In this document: in pieces, positions 43,735 to 54,430 of the stretch | How positions within the stretch are numbered: the first letter of the stretch is position 1 | Layout: every line of letters starts with the position of its first letter | Assembly (NCBI RefSeq): GCF_013373865.1 | Contig: NC_050476.1 | Span: 9,529,001-9,593,000, forward strand | Length of the DNA stretch: 64,000 nt | Reading direction: 5' to 3' | From: Monomorium pharaonis | Taxonomy: Eukaryota; Arthropoda; Insecta; Hymenoptera; Formicidae | Translations under genes and position numbers: made by a program | The notes under the pieces: model-generated | The model's input: the letters and a program-made list of their open reading frames with translations, nothing else | Told to the model about the DNA's origin: nothing | The model's database searches: none

Positions 43735-44290
43735 ATTGACAAGAGAATCTCGCAAACTCGGAAATTCTGATTTTAATGAAACTTGGTATAAATGTAGAAG
43801 AGATAAATATATATTTAGAAATTTTCAGCTAATGTTACGAAGCCATTTGAATAGGTAAAACCACCCTTCAAAGTGAAAAGATGCTTTTGTCTTTTCTCGA
43901 TGTATTTCATAGACTAAACAAAATATCAAAAAATGTTTTATAAAAAAATTTTTACAGTATAAATTCCTGTTTAATTATGTTGTTCATTAAAAAATCTTTT
44001 TTTTTTTTTTTCAAAAATTTACCTTTTATACTCTTTCTATGCTGATTATTTAATGAATAAAAATTTCAATTTTAATGAAACTTGACATAAATACAGAAAA
44101 AATAAGTACATTAATTTTTTATTAATGCTACAAAAAGATTTGAAAGAGTAAAACCACTCTTCAAAGCTAGACATTTTTTGCTTTTCTTAGGATATATCTC
44201 GTAAATTAATTATACCAAAAAGTTTTATACGAAATTTTTACATTATAAATACTTTTATTTAACTACGCTGTTCATTTTTCAAAAAAATTT
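43735..44290. repeat. Foldback family A, two partial copies in tandem
   Basis: 43735-43985 and 44060-44285 each resemble one half of the family A element at 13673-14092 (AATCTCGCAAACTCGG, TTAATGAAACTTGG, GGTAAAACCACCCTTCAAAG, TATTTAACTACGCTGTTCATT). Both are in the same orientation. Confidence 0.55.
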
Positions 44291-44877
44291 TTAATAATAT
44301 TTAGATTTAATAAAATTTCTTTCATTTTTCTACTGGGTTCTATTATTTTTAAAGTAATAATACAATAAAATTAATATATTTTTGTTTTACTTCTAATATT
44401 TAAGTTTATTTATATTATCTACGTCTGTATTATATTATTTATATTATCTACATTCCTATATTGCATATGTATTATTTTTTATGTAACAACTGCGCAATAT
44501 AAAAATAGTCACATTATTTTCACACAGTATTCATTCTGTTTACGTCACATATTTTATATTCATGTTTTATATTCACCATGTCACAATATGCGTCACATAC
44601 GTTGTATTAATACGTAAAAAAACACATATTAATAGACGATTGGTACCTATATAAATAATATTACGTATCATTTTTATCAACAAAAAGGTAAAAATATTTT
44701 TACAACTATCATGCCTGGTGGGATGTATACGTCCCAGAACTTCAAAATTTCATATCTTTTGTCAGAAAAAGATAACAAAATTGGGCTTATTTTAAAGATC
44801 ATGTCAAGAACTATTAAAGAAAAATATTACCAACCTTGTAGGTTTCATTTCTTTGTATATCATTCCCTATTAACAAA
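44291..44877. other. AT-rich DNA without recognised features
   Basis: AT-rich to about 44700. No element end found before the Penelope-like repeat. Confidence 0.4.
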
Positions 44878-44957
44878 ATAAAGTAAAAAAGAAAAATATA
44901 CATATCTTCCAATAGAAAGGGCTTCCGGATACATGCCGCGTCCTGGTAAAGCGTTGC

Positions 44958-44996
44958 GCCGACGTTTCGCAAATGCAGTTTGCATCATCAGGACTA
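44958..44996 (-). ncRNA. Hammerhead ribozyme motif (Penelope-like type)
   Basis: Minus strand reads GUCCUGAUGA, then GCAAA, a CUGCA loop, UUUGC, then GAAACGUC. This gives the CUGANGA core, a five-base-pair stem II (GCAAA with UUUGC) and the GAAAC plus GUC cleavage triplet in correct order. GUC before the core can pair with GGC after the cleavage site as the start of stem I. Stem III is minimal, as in hammerheads of Penelope-like elements. One U-C mismatch would sit next to the core at stem II. Confidence 0.65.
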
Positions 44997-45309
44997 GGAG
45001 CTCCAATACTGAGCTCTCTTGGATTGTAACCGTCCTTATATACACCTTGTCCTGATAGTAGGGATAGGATAAAGGAAGGGAGCGGAATTGTTTGTCCAAT
45101 AGTAGCACAGTTCATTGGCCTACTATTGGTCAACTGTTGGCCAATCTTAATACAATATTGGGTTACTTGCCAATTAATATGTGCTGTTCGGAAATGTTTT
45201 TAATTGATCAATACTATCTGATCAAGACAAGGAATATATAAGGACGGTTACAATCCAAGAGAGCTCAGTATCGGAGCTCCTAGCCCTGATGATGCAAACT
45301 GCAACGTCG

Positions 45310-46408
45310 CACAGTGGTCCGAAAACATAGTACTTTGGACAAAAATCTGCTGACTCTACAATTTTCAACCAATTGGAATCCAAAAAATACTTGTAAAGGA
45401 TCCATTTTTTATGTACAACTGCGAAAAATTCAATATACGACCAGGGTAATTTAAGAAAAATATTCAAAGGTGCGGAAAATTTTTGGAATTAAACTGGAGA
45501 TTCACAAGCTTAATTCTGTGGTTGCAGGATTTCTTCAGTGATCAATAATCGATAAATATTAATGAATGGGGTTTTTTGGGTCGCTGATTATAAATCTACT
45601 ATCAAAGTCTTAAAATTCAAAATGGCGGATCCAATATGGCGAATAATTATAACGAAAAAAATACTAAAATCTCTTGAAAATTAGTAGATGAGAGTTTTTT
45701 GAATCGATGATCATAAATCTGCTATCAAAGTCTCAAAATTCAAAATGGCGGATCCAATATGGCAGACAATAATTCTGATAGTTCTTATCAAATTTGGTAT
45801 CCAGTTCTTTCGAAGGTTAACAAAAACTCGTCATCATCCTCTCAATACTCAGAATAGCATTCTCAATTGTCTTCACTGGTCGGATGGCTTCACTATCTTG
45901 CCTTCACTGGTAGAGCATCTCCACCACCTTGCCTTCACTGGTCGGGTAATACCATTAACCTTAGTCTTTAGATTTAGAATCCAATAGCTGATCCGTAATC
46001 AGCGATCCCAAAAAAACCCATTTACTAATTTTCGAAAAATTCTAGTATTTTTTTCGTTATAATCGTCGGCCATATTAGATCCGCTATTTTGAATTTTAAG
46101 ATTTTAATAATAGATTTATAATCAGCGACCTAAAAAACTCCGATTCATCAATATTTATCGATTATTGATCACTGAAGGAATCCTGCAACCATAGAATTAA
46201 GCTCGTAAATCTCTAGTTTAATTCCAAAAATTTTCCGCACCTTTGGATATTTTTCTTAAATTAACCTGGTCGTATATCGAATTTTTCGCAATTGTACGTC
46301 AAAGACGGATCCTTTACAAGTATTTTAAGAGTTTTTAGATTCAAATCGGTTGAAAATTGTAGAGTCAGCAGATTTTTGTCTAAAGTACTACGTTTTCGGA
46401 CCACTGTG
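45310..46408. mobile_element. Transib-like non-autonomous DNA transposon (1099 bp) with RSS-like ends
   Basis: Both termini are CACAGTGGTCCGAAAAC-type, with arms of about 410 bp. The 5-bp target duplication is CGTCG (45305-45309 and 46409-46413), which fits the CGNCG preference of Transib elements. Each end has CACAGTG, a 22-bp spacer and ACAAAAATC (left 45339-45347, right inverted 46371-46379). The other Penelope-like arm at 44878-45067 shows the empty site. The centre has CTTGCCTTCACTGGT short repeats (about 45868-45946) and no transposase. Frames of 70-83 codons over the arms are repeat sequence. Confidence 0.85.
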
Positions 46409-46510
46409 CGTCGGCGCAACGCTGTACCAGGACGCGGCATGTATCCAAAAGCCCTTTCTATTGGAAGTAACGTCAATGGCTTTAAGTCTAAAATATACAT
46501 ATTTTTCAGA

Positions 46511-47324
46511 AATCTGGTTCAGTTGGACCAAAACATTCTTTAGACGTCTTCGAGGTCGCTGATTACGAATTCGTAGTAAAATTTTCAAAATTAAAAATGG
46601 CGAATTCAATTTGGCGGGCAAAAAGTTCAACTGGAGCAAAACTCATTTCTTAGAAGTTTCGAAGTTGCTGATTGCAAATCCATAAAATTCAAAAGAGGCA
46701 AATAAGACAGTGAGATATTGCCAATATTTCAAATTGACAATACAATATATGCTAATGTTTTTTGAATTTTATTGAAACCGTTCATTTCTTAGATCTTTAC
46801 TTTTATTCATATTTCGTGAATGTTACGTCCGGCGCAGAATTTGTTTTTCTGGCCGCGTTATTTTCTCCTCTTTTGTTGTACCACCGCTAGGAGAAAGAAA
46901 GAAGACAAGCTACGACACGCACCCGAATTTCGTACAGTGGATGTAAATAATATAACAATCAAAGATTTTAAAAAAATGTGAAGACTGCCGCGGCCGCAAT
47001 CAGCTAATCGAGCACGCGCGCGCGACGCAGCCCTCGTACCGTCTATGCGGCGCGCGTATGCTATACTTATAAAGCGAATTATAAAATTAAGTTAACTATT
47101 ATTATTAAATTATTGCGTACGCGGATTGTCAAAGAAAGTCTTAAATTTTAAAAAGAAAATAAATCATGAAATTAATTAATTAACAATTGAGTAATTAAAC
47201 TCGTTTAAATTGTTTTTTTTACTTAATAATTAACAATTTTTTTAAATTGCGGATTTGTAATCAGCAACTCCAAAAACCTATAACATGTAAATCGTTTAAA
47301 AACAAAACGCACAATAATTAACAG
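46511..47324. other. Unassigned DNA with one more ATGGCG..CAAT..TGGCG module and a GC-rich patch
   Basis: 46550-46620 (GGTCGCTGATTACGAATTCG, AAAATGGCGAATTCAATTTGG) resembles modules inside the Transib-like element at about 45600, 45725 and 46060. 46840-47060 is CG-rich (CTGCCGCGGCCGC, ACGCGCGCGCGACG) with no frame. No gene seen. Confidence 0.35.
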
Positions 47325-47525
47325 ACACAGCGGGCTGAGTGAAACGGTAACAAACGGACACGGTAACAAACAGACACAGTTTATTACTGTATCCATTTGG
47401 TCTATGCGCATTTAGTCTGTGTCCGTTTCGCACTGTTTCCGTTTGTTACTGTGTCCGTTTCACACTGCGTCCTTTTGTTACTGTGTCCGTTTGATCTGTG
47501 TCTGTTTATTACTGTGCGCATCTGG
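47325..47525. repeat. Short-phrase tandem array (GTGTCCGTTTGTTACT units)
   Basis: Words such as GGTAACAAACGGACAC, GTCTGTGTCCGTTTCGC and TTACTGTGTCCGTTTG repeat about ten times. The first part is in one orientation and the rest in the other, forming a small imperfect inverted array. Confidence 0.65.
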
Positions 47526-48424
47526 GACTCACTCGTCTCAATGAGATCTAAAAATCTATAGTTTTTAAGTTATACAGTTAGGAAGTCTCGTATTAGCCAT
47601 TGTTGCATGACTCATTGTAAGGCAAGATACAGCCATTCTTAAACTTTCCTGAAGAAAAAAATGGGTTTGAAAGTAGGTTCTTTGGATCATACATATATAT
47701 GTGTATATATTTATGCACATATATATGCATGTACCTATTTATGTATGTATATTTATAACATGTATCTATGTGTGTATACATAAAAAGAAACAACCTTTTG
47801 TTCTTAAAATGTTGCATTCCTGATTTAATTTTAAGACGCTTTTTTCCCCAAAATGTTGTCTGAAGCTTAGCTTTTTGAATTATTATACCTATACACATAC
47901 GACTCAAGTGGCGTGCGTGTCTCCACCACCGAGACATTCTTGGTGCTGACGGCCGAAAACTTACACCACTATACACATAGACACACACATAACCACGTAC
48001 ATTATTTTTGCAACATATTTTAAAAGTAAAAATAAAAAAATGAATCATTTTTTTCAATCCCGCTACTGCTATTTAATTTAGTGCTCTAGTTACTAGAGAA
48101 GAACCATACTATATAACAGTGCTCGAGTTCAGTTGCCCTTTTCGAGCCAATTCCCAATGCAATGCCTTCTCTACCCCCACTACAGCTCGCGGCTCGGCGG
48201 CCAAAAAGAGGATCGCGCGCATGACGCTATGTCTTAAAAGCGTCTCTACGTACGAGAGAGTATCCTGCACCACAAAAATTTTTATTAAAATTATTCTTAT
48301 TAAATACTTCTATTTTATTAATTTTTGTTGTTATAAATAATGCTACACTTAATTTTCCGCCATTTTATAAATTTTTTATAATAAATGTACGGCTTTCTTA
48401 GGTTCACTTAAAAGCTATACTCAT
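47526..48424. other. Non-coding DNA with a TATG microsatellite
   Basis: 47690-47780 is an ATATATGTGTATAT/TATGCA microsatellite. The 154-codon minus-strand frame at 47593-48057 runs over it and has no domain, so it is not called. 48120-48260 is GC-richer but has no recognisable product. Confidence 0.4.
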
Positions 48425-48693
48425 TGTGGCGACACGAAGACTTCTAGTCGCTACTCAACGCCTAGCAACCGCGCAACCCGACTAACGCTATAAGCACCGC
48501 AGTAGTGGGAAGTGAGAAGTGCACGTGGATACCACCAGAGGCCCGGCGATCTCAGAAGTAAAATGACGACTTCTAGGCAATATAAGGAGCGCGAGGAAAC
48601 GGACAGATTACTTTTTGCGTTACTCGCATTCGAGTCTCTTTTTCAAAAACATTAGCTTGTCTTACGCCTATCTCAGTAGCGAGCACGCTAACA
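48425..48693 (+). mobile_element. LTR candidate (269 bp)
   Basis: Begins TGTGGCGACACG and ends GCACGCTAACA, contains a TATAA box (GGCAATATAAGGAGCG, about 48578) and is GC-rich against AT-rich flanks. The form fits a Ty3/Gypsy LTR. A second copy and a target duplication were not found. Confidence 0.4.
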
Positions 48694-48802
48694 GCCGAGG
48701 AGCAGCGGTAGAACTCCGCGACAGCAGCAATCTCACCACCTCGACAAACTAGGCCTCCGAGGGTATTGTTGGCCGTCGACGATCCACGGATCTAGCGCTA
48801 CG

Positions 48803-48968
48803 GGACTGTCCCGATTGCGCACATAAACGATTGGACACAGTAGTATTTCCCGATTGGACACGGACTCGATTGGACAGTCTTGATTGTACATCGTCCCGAT
48901 TGCACACGGACCAGATTGCGCACCGACCCGTTCGCACACGGACCCGATTTCACACGATTCCGTATTGC
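48803..48968 (-). repeat. 16-bp phrase array, left arm of locus 1
   Basis: About ten units of ACGGACCCGATTGCAC type (reverse complement of GTGCAATCGGGTCCGT), with variant words. It is inverted relative to the array at 49488-49830. The 102-123 codon minus-strand frames crossing it are artefacts. Confidence 0.75.
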
Positions 48969-49487
48969 AAATAGTGCATGGGTTAGCGACTTGGACGGGG
49001 TGAGTACGGGAGGGGGGGGGGGGCGAATCCCCCCTTGCCACCCCCGTGTGTGCGTGTATGCGTGTGTGTGTGTGTGTGTGTGCACAAAGCATTTTCTGCA
49101 CCACATGGGTTAGCGACTATAAAATATGTATACAAAAAAAAAATACTTATAATAAATATGTTGTACGCATTTTTATGTCTGAATTTGCCAGGTATAAAAA
49201 AAATTATGATAAATATTTATGAAAATATTAAGAATAAATATTCATGCTATTATAATTTAAAAATATAAAAAATATTTCAAGTTTATATACCATAAATAAT
49301 TTTCAGTACATTTTAAAAATATATTTTATATATTGTTAATAATTTTTTTATTATTTCTAAATGGTTTATGAAAAATGATTATATGACTTTAAAAAAATAT
49401 TTTTTAAAAATAAATTCGTAAAATATTTATAAAAATTTATTTTAAATTTTCTGTGCTATCTAGGTTGTTTTTGCATTGTTCTGCGAT
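48969..49487. repeat. Core between the inverted phrase arrays of locus 1
   Basis: Contains GCATGGGTTAGCGACTTGG and ACGGGGTG, then a G run, CCCCCCTTGCCACCCCC, a (GT)n run (about 49050-49082), GCACAAAGCATTTTCTGCAC and a second CACATGGGTTAGCGACT (49101-49117). AT-rich TAAATATTTATAAA-type DNA follows. Almost the same core occurs at 57362-57600. The repeat of the ATGGGTTAGCGACT word on each side of the GT run is striking. Confidence 0.7.
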
Positions 49488-49830
49488 GCGGAATCGTATC
49501 GTGTGCAATCGGGTCCGTGGGCAAACGGGTCGGTGCGCAATCGGGTCAGTGTGCAATCGGGTCAGTGTGCAATCAGATCCGTGTCCAATCGGGTCTATGT
49601 TCAATCGAATCCGTGTGCAATCGAGACTGTGTCGAATCGAGTCCGTGTCCAATCAGATCTGTGTCCAATCGGGTCCGTGTGCAATCGGGTCCGTAAGCAA
49701 ACGGGTCGGTGTGCAATCGGGACTGTGTCCAATCAAGTCCGTGTCCAATCGGGTCTGTGTCCAATCGAGTCCGTGTCCAAACGGGAATATGTCCAATCGC
49801 TTATGTACGCAATCGAGTCTTATACACTTC
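49488..49830 (+). repeat. 16-bp phrase array, right arm of locus 1
   Basis: About twenty units of GTGCAATCGGGTCCGT with word-like variants (GTGCAATC or GTCCAATC, then GGGTC, GAGTC or AGATC, then CGT, TGT or AGT). All three frames stay open for long stretches because 16 is not a multiple of three and stops are absent from the unit; the 130- and 132-codon frames are therefore not genes. Confidence 0.8.
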
Positions 49831-50173
49831 GCCAAGGTACTTACTTCGTGACTTGCTGGAAAGCATAGCCAAGGATAACACTACCCAGAGTACGCAGACA
49901 TAGGGACGCCACCCGTAGACGAAGGAGAGTCAGACCGTCGCACGGACAACCACCAAAGACCAAGGCACCCAGTACGAAACTAATCCGGTCAACAGCCCTA
50001 AACGAACCGGAGATCTGACGGAGAGCGGCCAAGTCCGCGACCAACCAAAGGAACGTACCCGCAGGAAGAAACGAGCTAAGGAAAAAGAAAAACACCCGTC
50101 CCGGAAAAGGAAAAAAACAGGCACACAGGATCCTGAGATCGCATCCACGCTATCCCTGGACGAGAACAAAATA
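49831..50173 (+). other. GC-richer DNA, possible gag-like relic
   Basis: In one frame it reads a Lys/Arg/Glu-rich stretch (KRTGDLTESGQVRDQPKE, KKRAKEKEKHPSRKRKK) up to the MITE. Charge and composition resemble retroelement gag C-terminal regions, but no zinc knuckle or other marker is seen. Confidence 0.3.
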
Positions 50174-50573
50174 TACAGGGTGTTTGGTATCTTTTTATGG
50201 AATGTTTGTGAACAGGTAGAGCGCATTAAACTGAATAAAAAAGTCCTTTACCGTTTTTCCATTTTCGCAATAGTTAACGAGTTATTGACTTGTAAAATTT
50301 GTTGTATTAGCCCGGCCTACCGGCAAATGCAAGCGCGCCAAGCGCCCGACCGCTCCCCACTAACGCTTGAGCCTCACTGCTGAGCGCGTAGAGGGAAGCC
50401 ATTGCCGCTTGTTGTAACAACTTGTTACTCCTTGGGCTAATACAGCATATTTTACAAGTCAATAACTCGTTAACTATTGCGAACATGGAAAAACGGTAAA
50501 GGACTTTTCTATTCAGTTTAATGCGCTCTACCTGTTCACAAACATCCCATAAAAAGATACCAAACACCCTGTA
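50174..50573. mobile_element. 400-bp MITE, TA target
   Basis: Ends TACAGGGTGTTTGGTATC and its inverse, with TA on both sides (50172-50173 and 50574-50575). The arms are long and well matched (GGTAGAGCGCATTAAACTGA; AACGAGTTATTGACTTGTAA). The centre (50311-50430) is GC-rich and unique. The 67- and 108-codon frames lie in the arms and are not genes. Confidence 0.8.
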
Positions 50574-52425
50574 TATACATTGTGACGTGGCAGTTCCGCT
50601 GCCACAATGAGCAACGCCTCCCCTCCCCATCACAGACTGCGAATTTGCGCCGGACGGACAAGCAAAAGACGAGAAAAAAATCTCCCGGGGAAATCACAAC
50701 AAGCATAGAATAATTAGGTTCTTTTCGGTTTATTGCGACGGGCACCTCACCGCGTGATTACCAAAGAGTTCGGAGACGAGCCAGAGACGAGTGGGGCGAA
50801 AAATCCGCGCTCCGGCTGATAACAGAACGATAGACACACTGGAGGTGGTGGTGTAGAGGCCAAGGCCGCGGAATCGCCCCTGCGGGATGCGGAACCCTCT
50901 CGCGAAAAGCGAAGAGCGGCAAAGGCCGCCGAAAGGCGCCGGAGGATACCGGCGGAAAATTCTGTCTTCGCGGGGAATCCGAAAAGAAAGATTAAAGCAC
51001 TCACAATCCTACGGACGCAAGACTGCTCGCCCTGCCGTGATTACGGCCACGTGATGCGCGAGGGCCAACGCGCAGCCCCTATTGGGGATTCGCAGTGTCG
51101 ATCGCAGATCGATCGCAATCTCCGGTATTTTTATGTGCGTACTCACGATTACGGCAGACGTATCCCGGCGCTTGGAAAGCCAAAAATTATCGTTGTTGGC
51201 GAGCGAGCCCGAGCGCAATTTGCTCGAGAGAGAACTCGGTAGCGGAGGAAAGGACGGCAGCCAGAACTATGGGTGAAGTGGCCCGTACTTTTGCGACGAA
51301 TTTTGTAAAGCCACTGGCCAGCGAGCCACCCGTTCTCGTTCTGCATCCGACGCAGATTAGTGTTAGTGTTGCGTCAGCCGCAGAGTGGCCTGGCGATTTT
51401 GGTGCATAGTCGGATTCAAGCAAAAAAGGCTGTATCGCGTCGCGTATCGTGACCGTAGAGGAGAACGGATCTCGTTAACTGTTTCCCCGGAAAGTTAGCA
51501 ACCGCGTGCGCTGCAAAGTCCTCGTCCGTGCGAACCGTGTAGCGCCGCGTGGGAAAAGTAGTCCCCGCGAATATCGTTCGCGAGTATCGTGTTGCGCGAG
51601 TATTTTTCGTGCTAAGATCGGTATCGAGAAAAACGTTACGGGCCGAATGTCGGAGAGCGCGTGGTCGTAATCCAACCAACATCCTAGCAAATTCGCGTCC
51701 GCAGTCCATCGTTGCCGGTATTGTCGGCACGTTGCGCTCGCCCGAGATAAATTGTATGGTGCGTAGTAAAAATCACGTTCGCGCGTTGTAAAACGATCAA
51801 AATTGTCGAATCAGCGTTCGTGCGTACGGAACTCGTCTAATACGGCCCATTATCTTTTTGGTCTTTTATTTTCCTTTTTTTCTGTTCTCAAGCAATAAAC
51901 TTTATTATTTGTTATTCTATCTACCGTGTAATTAGACTTTCTGTCGCGTTCCGCGCTATCGTGTAGCGAGTGCCCCTTTCTTAGACCATGCCCCCTCTGC
52001 CATTAGGTGAACTGGCTGTTTTTCGCGCGTGGATTAAGGCTGCTTTTGGCAAATTTCGCGAATTGACGTGCCGTCGAGCACGTCTGGCGCCAAACTCGGT
52101 TCATGCACAGCCGAGATTCGCGCGCAAGATATTAGGCACGCGAACCGTTCCGGCCTTCGGTATTCCTTCGTCGCCGTTTCGATCGCGGCTTTCCCCGCTC
52201 GGAGAAATAAATCGTGACAATATATATCGTTTAATAATACATAAAATGCGTGATTTGTGCGTTTGCAGATCTATGTGGTGCAGAGAACGCGTGGGCAGGG
52301 GACACTTTGGCCCGGAAAACCCTGAATCCCCGCGTGCTAGAGTGAATCGCACGGGCAGTAACGGTTATAACCTGCCCCGACAGACGTAAAATCCTGCTCA
52401 GAAATGGGGAAAGCTGGTACTATAG
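50574..52425. other. CpG- and GC-rich block of unknown nature
   Basis: Starts near TGTGACGTGGCAGTTCCGC (50580), which could be an LTR start. An AATAAA lies at about 51894-51899 with T-rich DNA before it. Many overlapping frames of 62-133 codons exist on both strands, as expected from CpG-rich DNA; none shows a domain. Options are a long LTR or leader of a retroelement, or a host CpG-rich promoter. I cannot decide. Confidence 0.3.
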
Positions 52426-52639
52426 AGCAACTCTTCAAGCCAAGCTGAGAGCTATCGTGACAAGGGCTATATAGCACTGGAGGAGCAGTGTCTTGAATAA
52501 TGCCTCTGGAAAACCAAACCCCAGTATATTTAGCCTTCCCCACGCATGCGGCTCTGCGTAGACAAACAACATTTTTCCTAGCTACTCGTGGGAACTTTAT
52601 GGATCCTGTTAAAAATTTCTCAAAACTCACGGAAGACAT

Positions 52640-53500
52640 GGAGCCCCGATAGAGACTTCATCTGAGGATTCCGGAGGGGTAATACGAGCAGGGTCAGGAG
52701 CTAAACGGGCCCCTGAAGACGCGAAAAGCACCAAAACTGCAAATAATGTTGCGGCAAAGAAAACAAGTCTTCGTAAAAAAAAAACGGAGCCGCGAAGAAG
52801 AAGAGGGCTCGGGATTGGAAAAAGGAGGCTTAAATTCAGACTCAGACTCGGACCATTTCGGGAACGATCTTGGCTATCTCCCAAACGGCGAATGGGGAAG
52901 CTTAGGGGAACACCGGCACCAAGCACCGGGAGGGCCCCAACGAGACCCCATAATCGGCGGAAGGGGCGACAAAAAAGCAGAGGGTCCAGGGAACCCATGC
53001 TTACGCAAATGCTGCGAACTCCTTGACGAAGGTGATCGTCGCGGAGAGGTACCCCGACGCAATGCTAATTGCTAAGCGGTTGGCGTAGCTGAAGGCTGCT
53101 GTCTTTAAGGAGATCCAGAAAAGTACTCTGTCCAGATTGGACGGCACTTCTCTAAGGGCGGGAACAGCGGTTGTCAAGTGTACGGATGCGGAGTCGCTAA
53201 AATGATTGGAAAGCCCGATCGGTGACATCATATTGTGGAAGAACGCCAGGCTCAGGGTGATGGAACTGGAAGCGCTGCAAAGGCAGTACAAAGCTGCAGT
53301 GTGACTCCCAAGATCTTCCGTGGGTGCGCCGCGGTTTTGGAGCTGTTGGAACGGCAGAATCCGGGGATCAGCACGTCGGGCTGACGCGTTCGTATCGAGA
53401 ACGTAAAGGCTACCTGCAAAGATAGGAACCTTTTTTTCTGCACTTCACAGTTCAGCATCCTTAAACTTAAAGCGCTGGACTTCAGAACTTATCTTGGGAC
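52640..53500 (+). pseudogene. LINE ORF1-like region, degenerate
   Basis: Upstream of the endonuclease there is a broken stretch with Lys/Arg/Glu-rich sequence (52746-53075 frame: RKQVFVKKKRSREEEEGSG) and later RRGFGAVG-like pieces. No zinc knuckle is readable. Assigned by position only. Minus-strand frames of 62-123 codons here are shadows. Confidence 0.4.
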
Positions 53501-53825
53501 GGATTGCGTCACCTTTAAAGTGACCGGGATACTCTAAGATAGAAGGAGAAGAATTCGATCCAAAGGTCTCGTCCTCATAATGGGCCTGGCCGAGATGGGC
53601 CTCACTCAGATCACCTTGCATAGCAAAGAAGCCTCGGTTGTTCTTGCCAGGAGCCAAGCTAAGATCCACACAACCATATCATTAATACAAGAACAAGTTA
53701 ATCATAGGCTGTATTAGGGTTTTGGCGGAATGGCTGTTTAGGTCTCCGCGTAAAAAACTATTCATGCCCCGTGTGGCTGTTAAGGGATTAAGTCCAACTA
53801 CTGCAAGATTTCTGATCCAGGGACT

Positions 53826-54430
53826 TAGTAGTGTTTGTGATTAAGGCCACCAACGAAACCGGGACAAAGACCAAAAAGATGGCATCGAGTTACTTCCCGC
53901 ATAAAAGAGACTCACTATCATCAAATCCTGTGATTCGCCTGGTAAAATTCTGCCAAAAGGAGCGACTTCCCCTCATGCTGGGGTGCGATGCAAATGCACA
54001 CCATACAGTGTGAAAAAACATGGACACCAACAAAAGAGATGAGAGGCTATTGCAGTTTCTAATGTCTATTAACTTAGAAATTCTCAATAGAGGCAATAAA
54101 CCTACCTTTGTCACTGCAGTAAGAAGGGAGGTGCTGGACCCAACCGTTTGTTCTAGGCAGTTAATGCGGGAGACGACTGGTTGGAGGTTCTCCGCTGAGC
54201 CTTCCTTGTCGGATCACAGACAGATCACCTTCAGGTTGGCTAACGCACAAGCGAGAATGGTGACAGTGAGAGACCCAAGAAAAACAAACTGGGACTCATT
54301 TCGTGAGGACCTGGCTGTCAGTCTTAGAGTTTCCCAAAAGACACGAAACCTCGCAAGAGATCAAGCTGTGTCTAGCGCCTGCAAAGGGCTCTCGTCGACA
54401 GCTTCAAAAACTGTTCGGAGAGGACTGTAA
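53826..54430 (+). pseudogene. LINE endonuclease, open except for one stop
   Basis: A single frame from 53831 to 54430 is interrupted only by TGA at 54011-54013, where the family has Trp. Blocks are VFVIKATNETGTKTKKMASS, SSYFPHKRD, LPLMLGCDANAHHTV with the catalytic Asp-Asn, LLQFLMSINLEILNRGNKPT and WRFSAEPSLSDHRQITF with the catalytic Ser-Asp-His. It nicks the target DNA to prime reverse transcription. The first part lies before 53826 and is shifted. Confidence 0.8.

Larger units (their letters stand above)
44878..46510. mobile_element. Inverted pair of Penelope-like terminal repeats, right arm split by Transib-like element
   Basis: A ~190-bp arm at 44878-45067 (minus orientation) is repeated on the plus strand at 45222-45309 and, after the 1.1-kb insertion, 46414-46510. 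Shared blocks are GGACGGTTACAATCCAAGAG, GGAGCTCCTAG, CCTGATGATGCAAACTGC, GGCGCAACGCT and GGACGCGGCATGTATCC. The 150-bp DNA between the arms is non-coding. A hammerhead motif in the arms is the reason for the Penelope-like assignment; no RT is present. The 82-87 codon minus-strand frames at 44860-45133 are repeat sequence. Confidence 0.65.

Noticed and set aside
47593..48057. 154-codon minus-strand frame
   Set aside because: It crosses a TATG microsatellite giving Tyr/His/Ile runs and shows no domain or splice support.
48803..49830. CRISPR-like array
   Set aside because: Units are contiguous with no spacers, the words vary, and the DNA is eukaryotic.
49453..49868. 130- and 132-codon frames across the phrase array
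   Set aside because: The 16-bp unit has no stop in several frames, so long frames are expected in more than one phase at once.
51269..51409. Short ATG frame (MGEVARTFATNFVKPLA..) as a host first exon in CpG-rich DNA
   Set aside because: No donor site or conserved domain could be supported, and overlapping frames of similar length exist on both strands.
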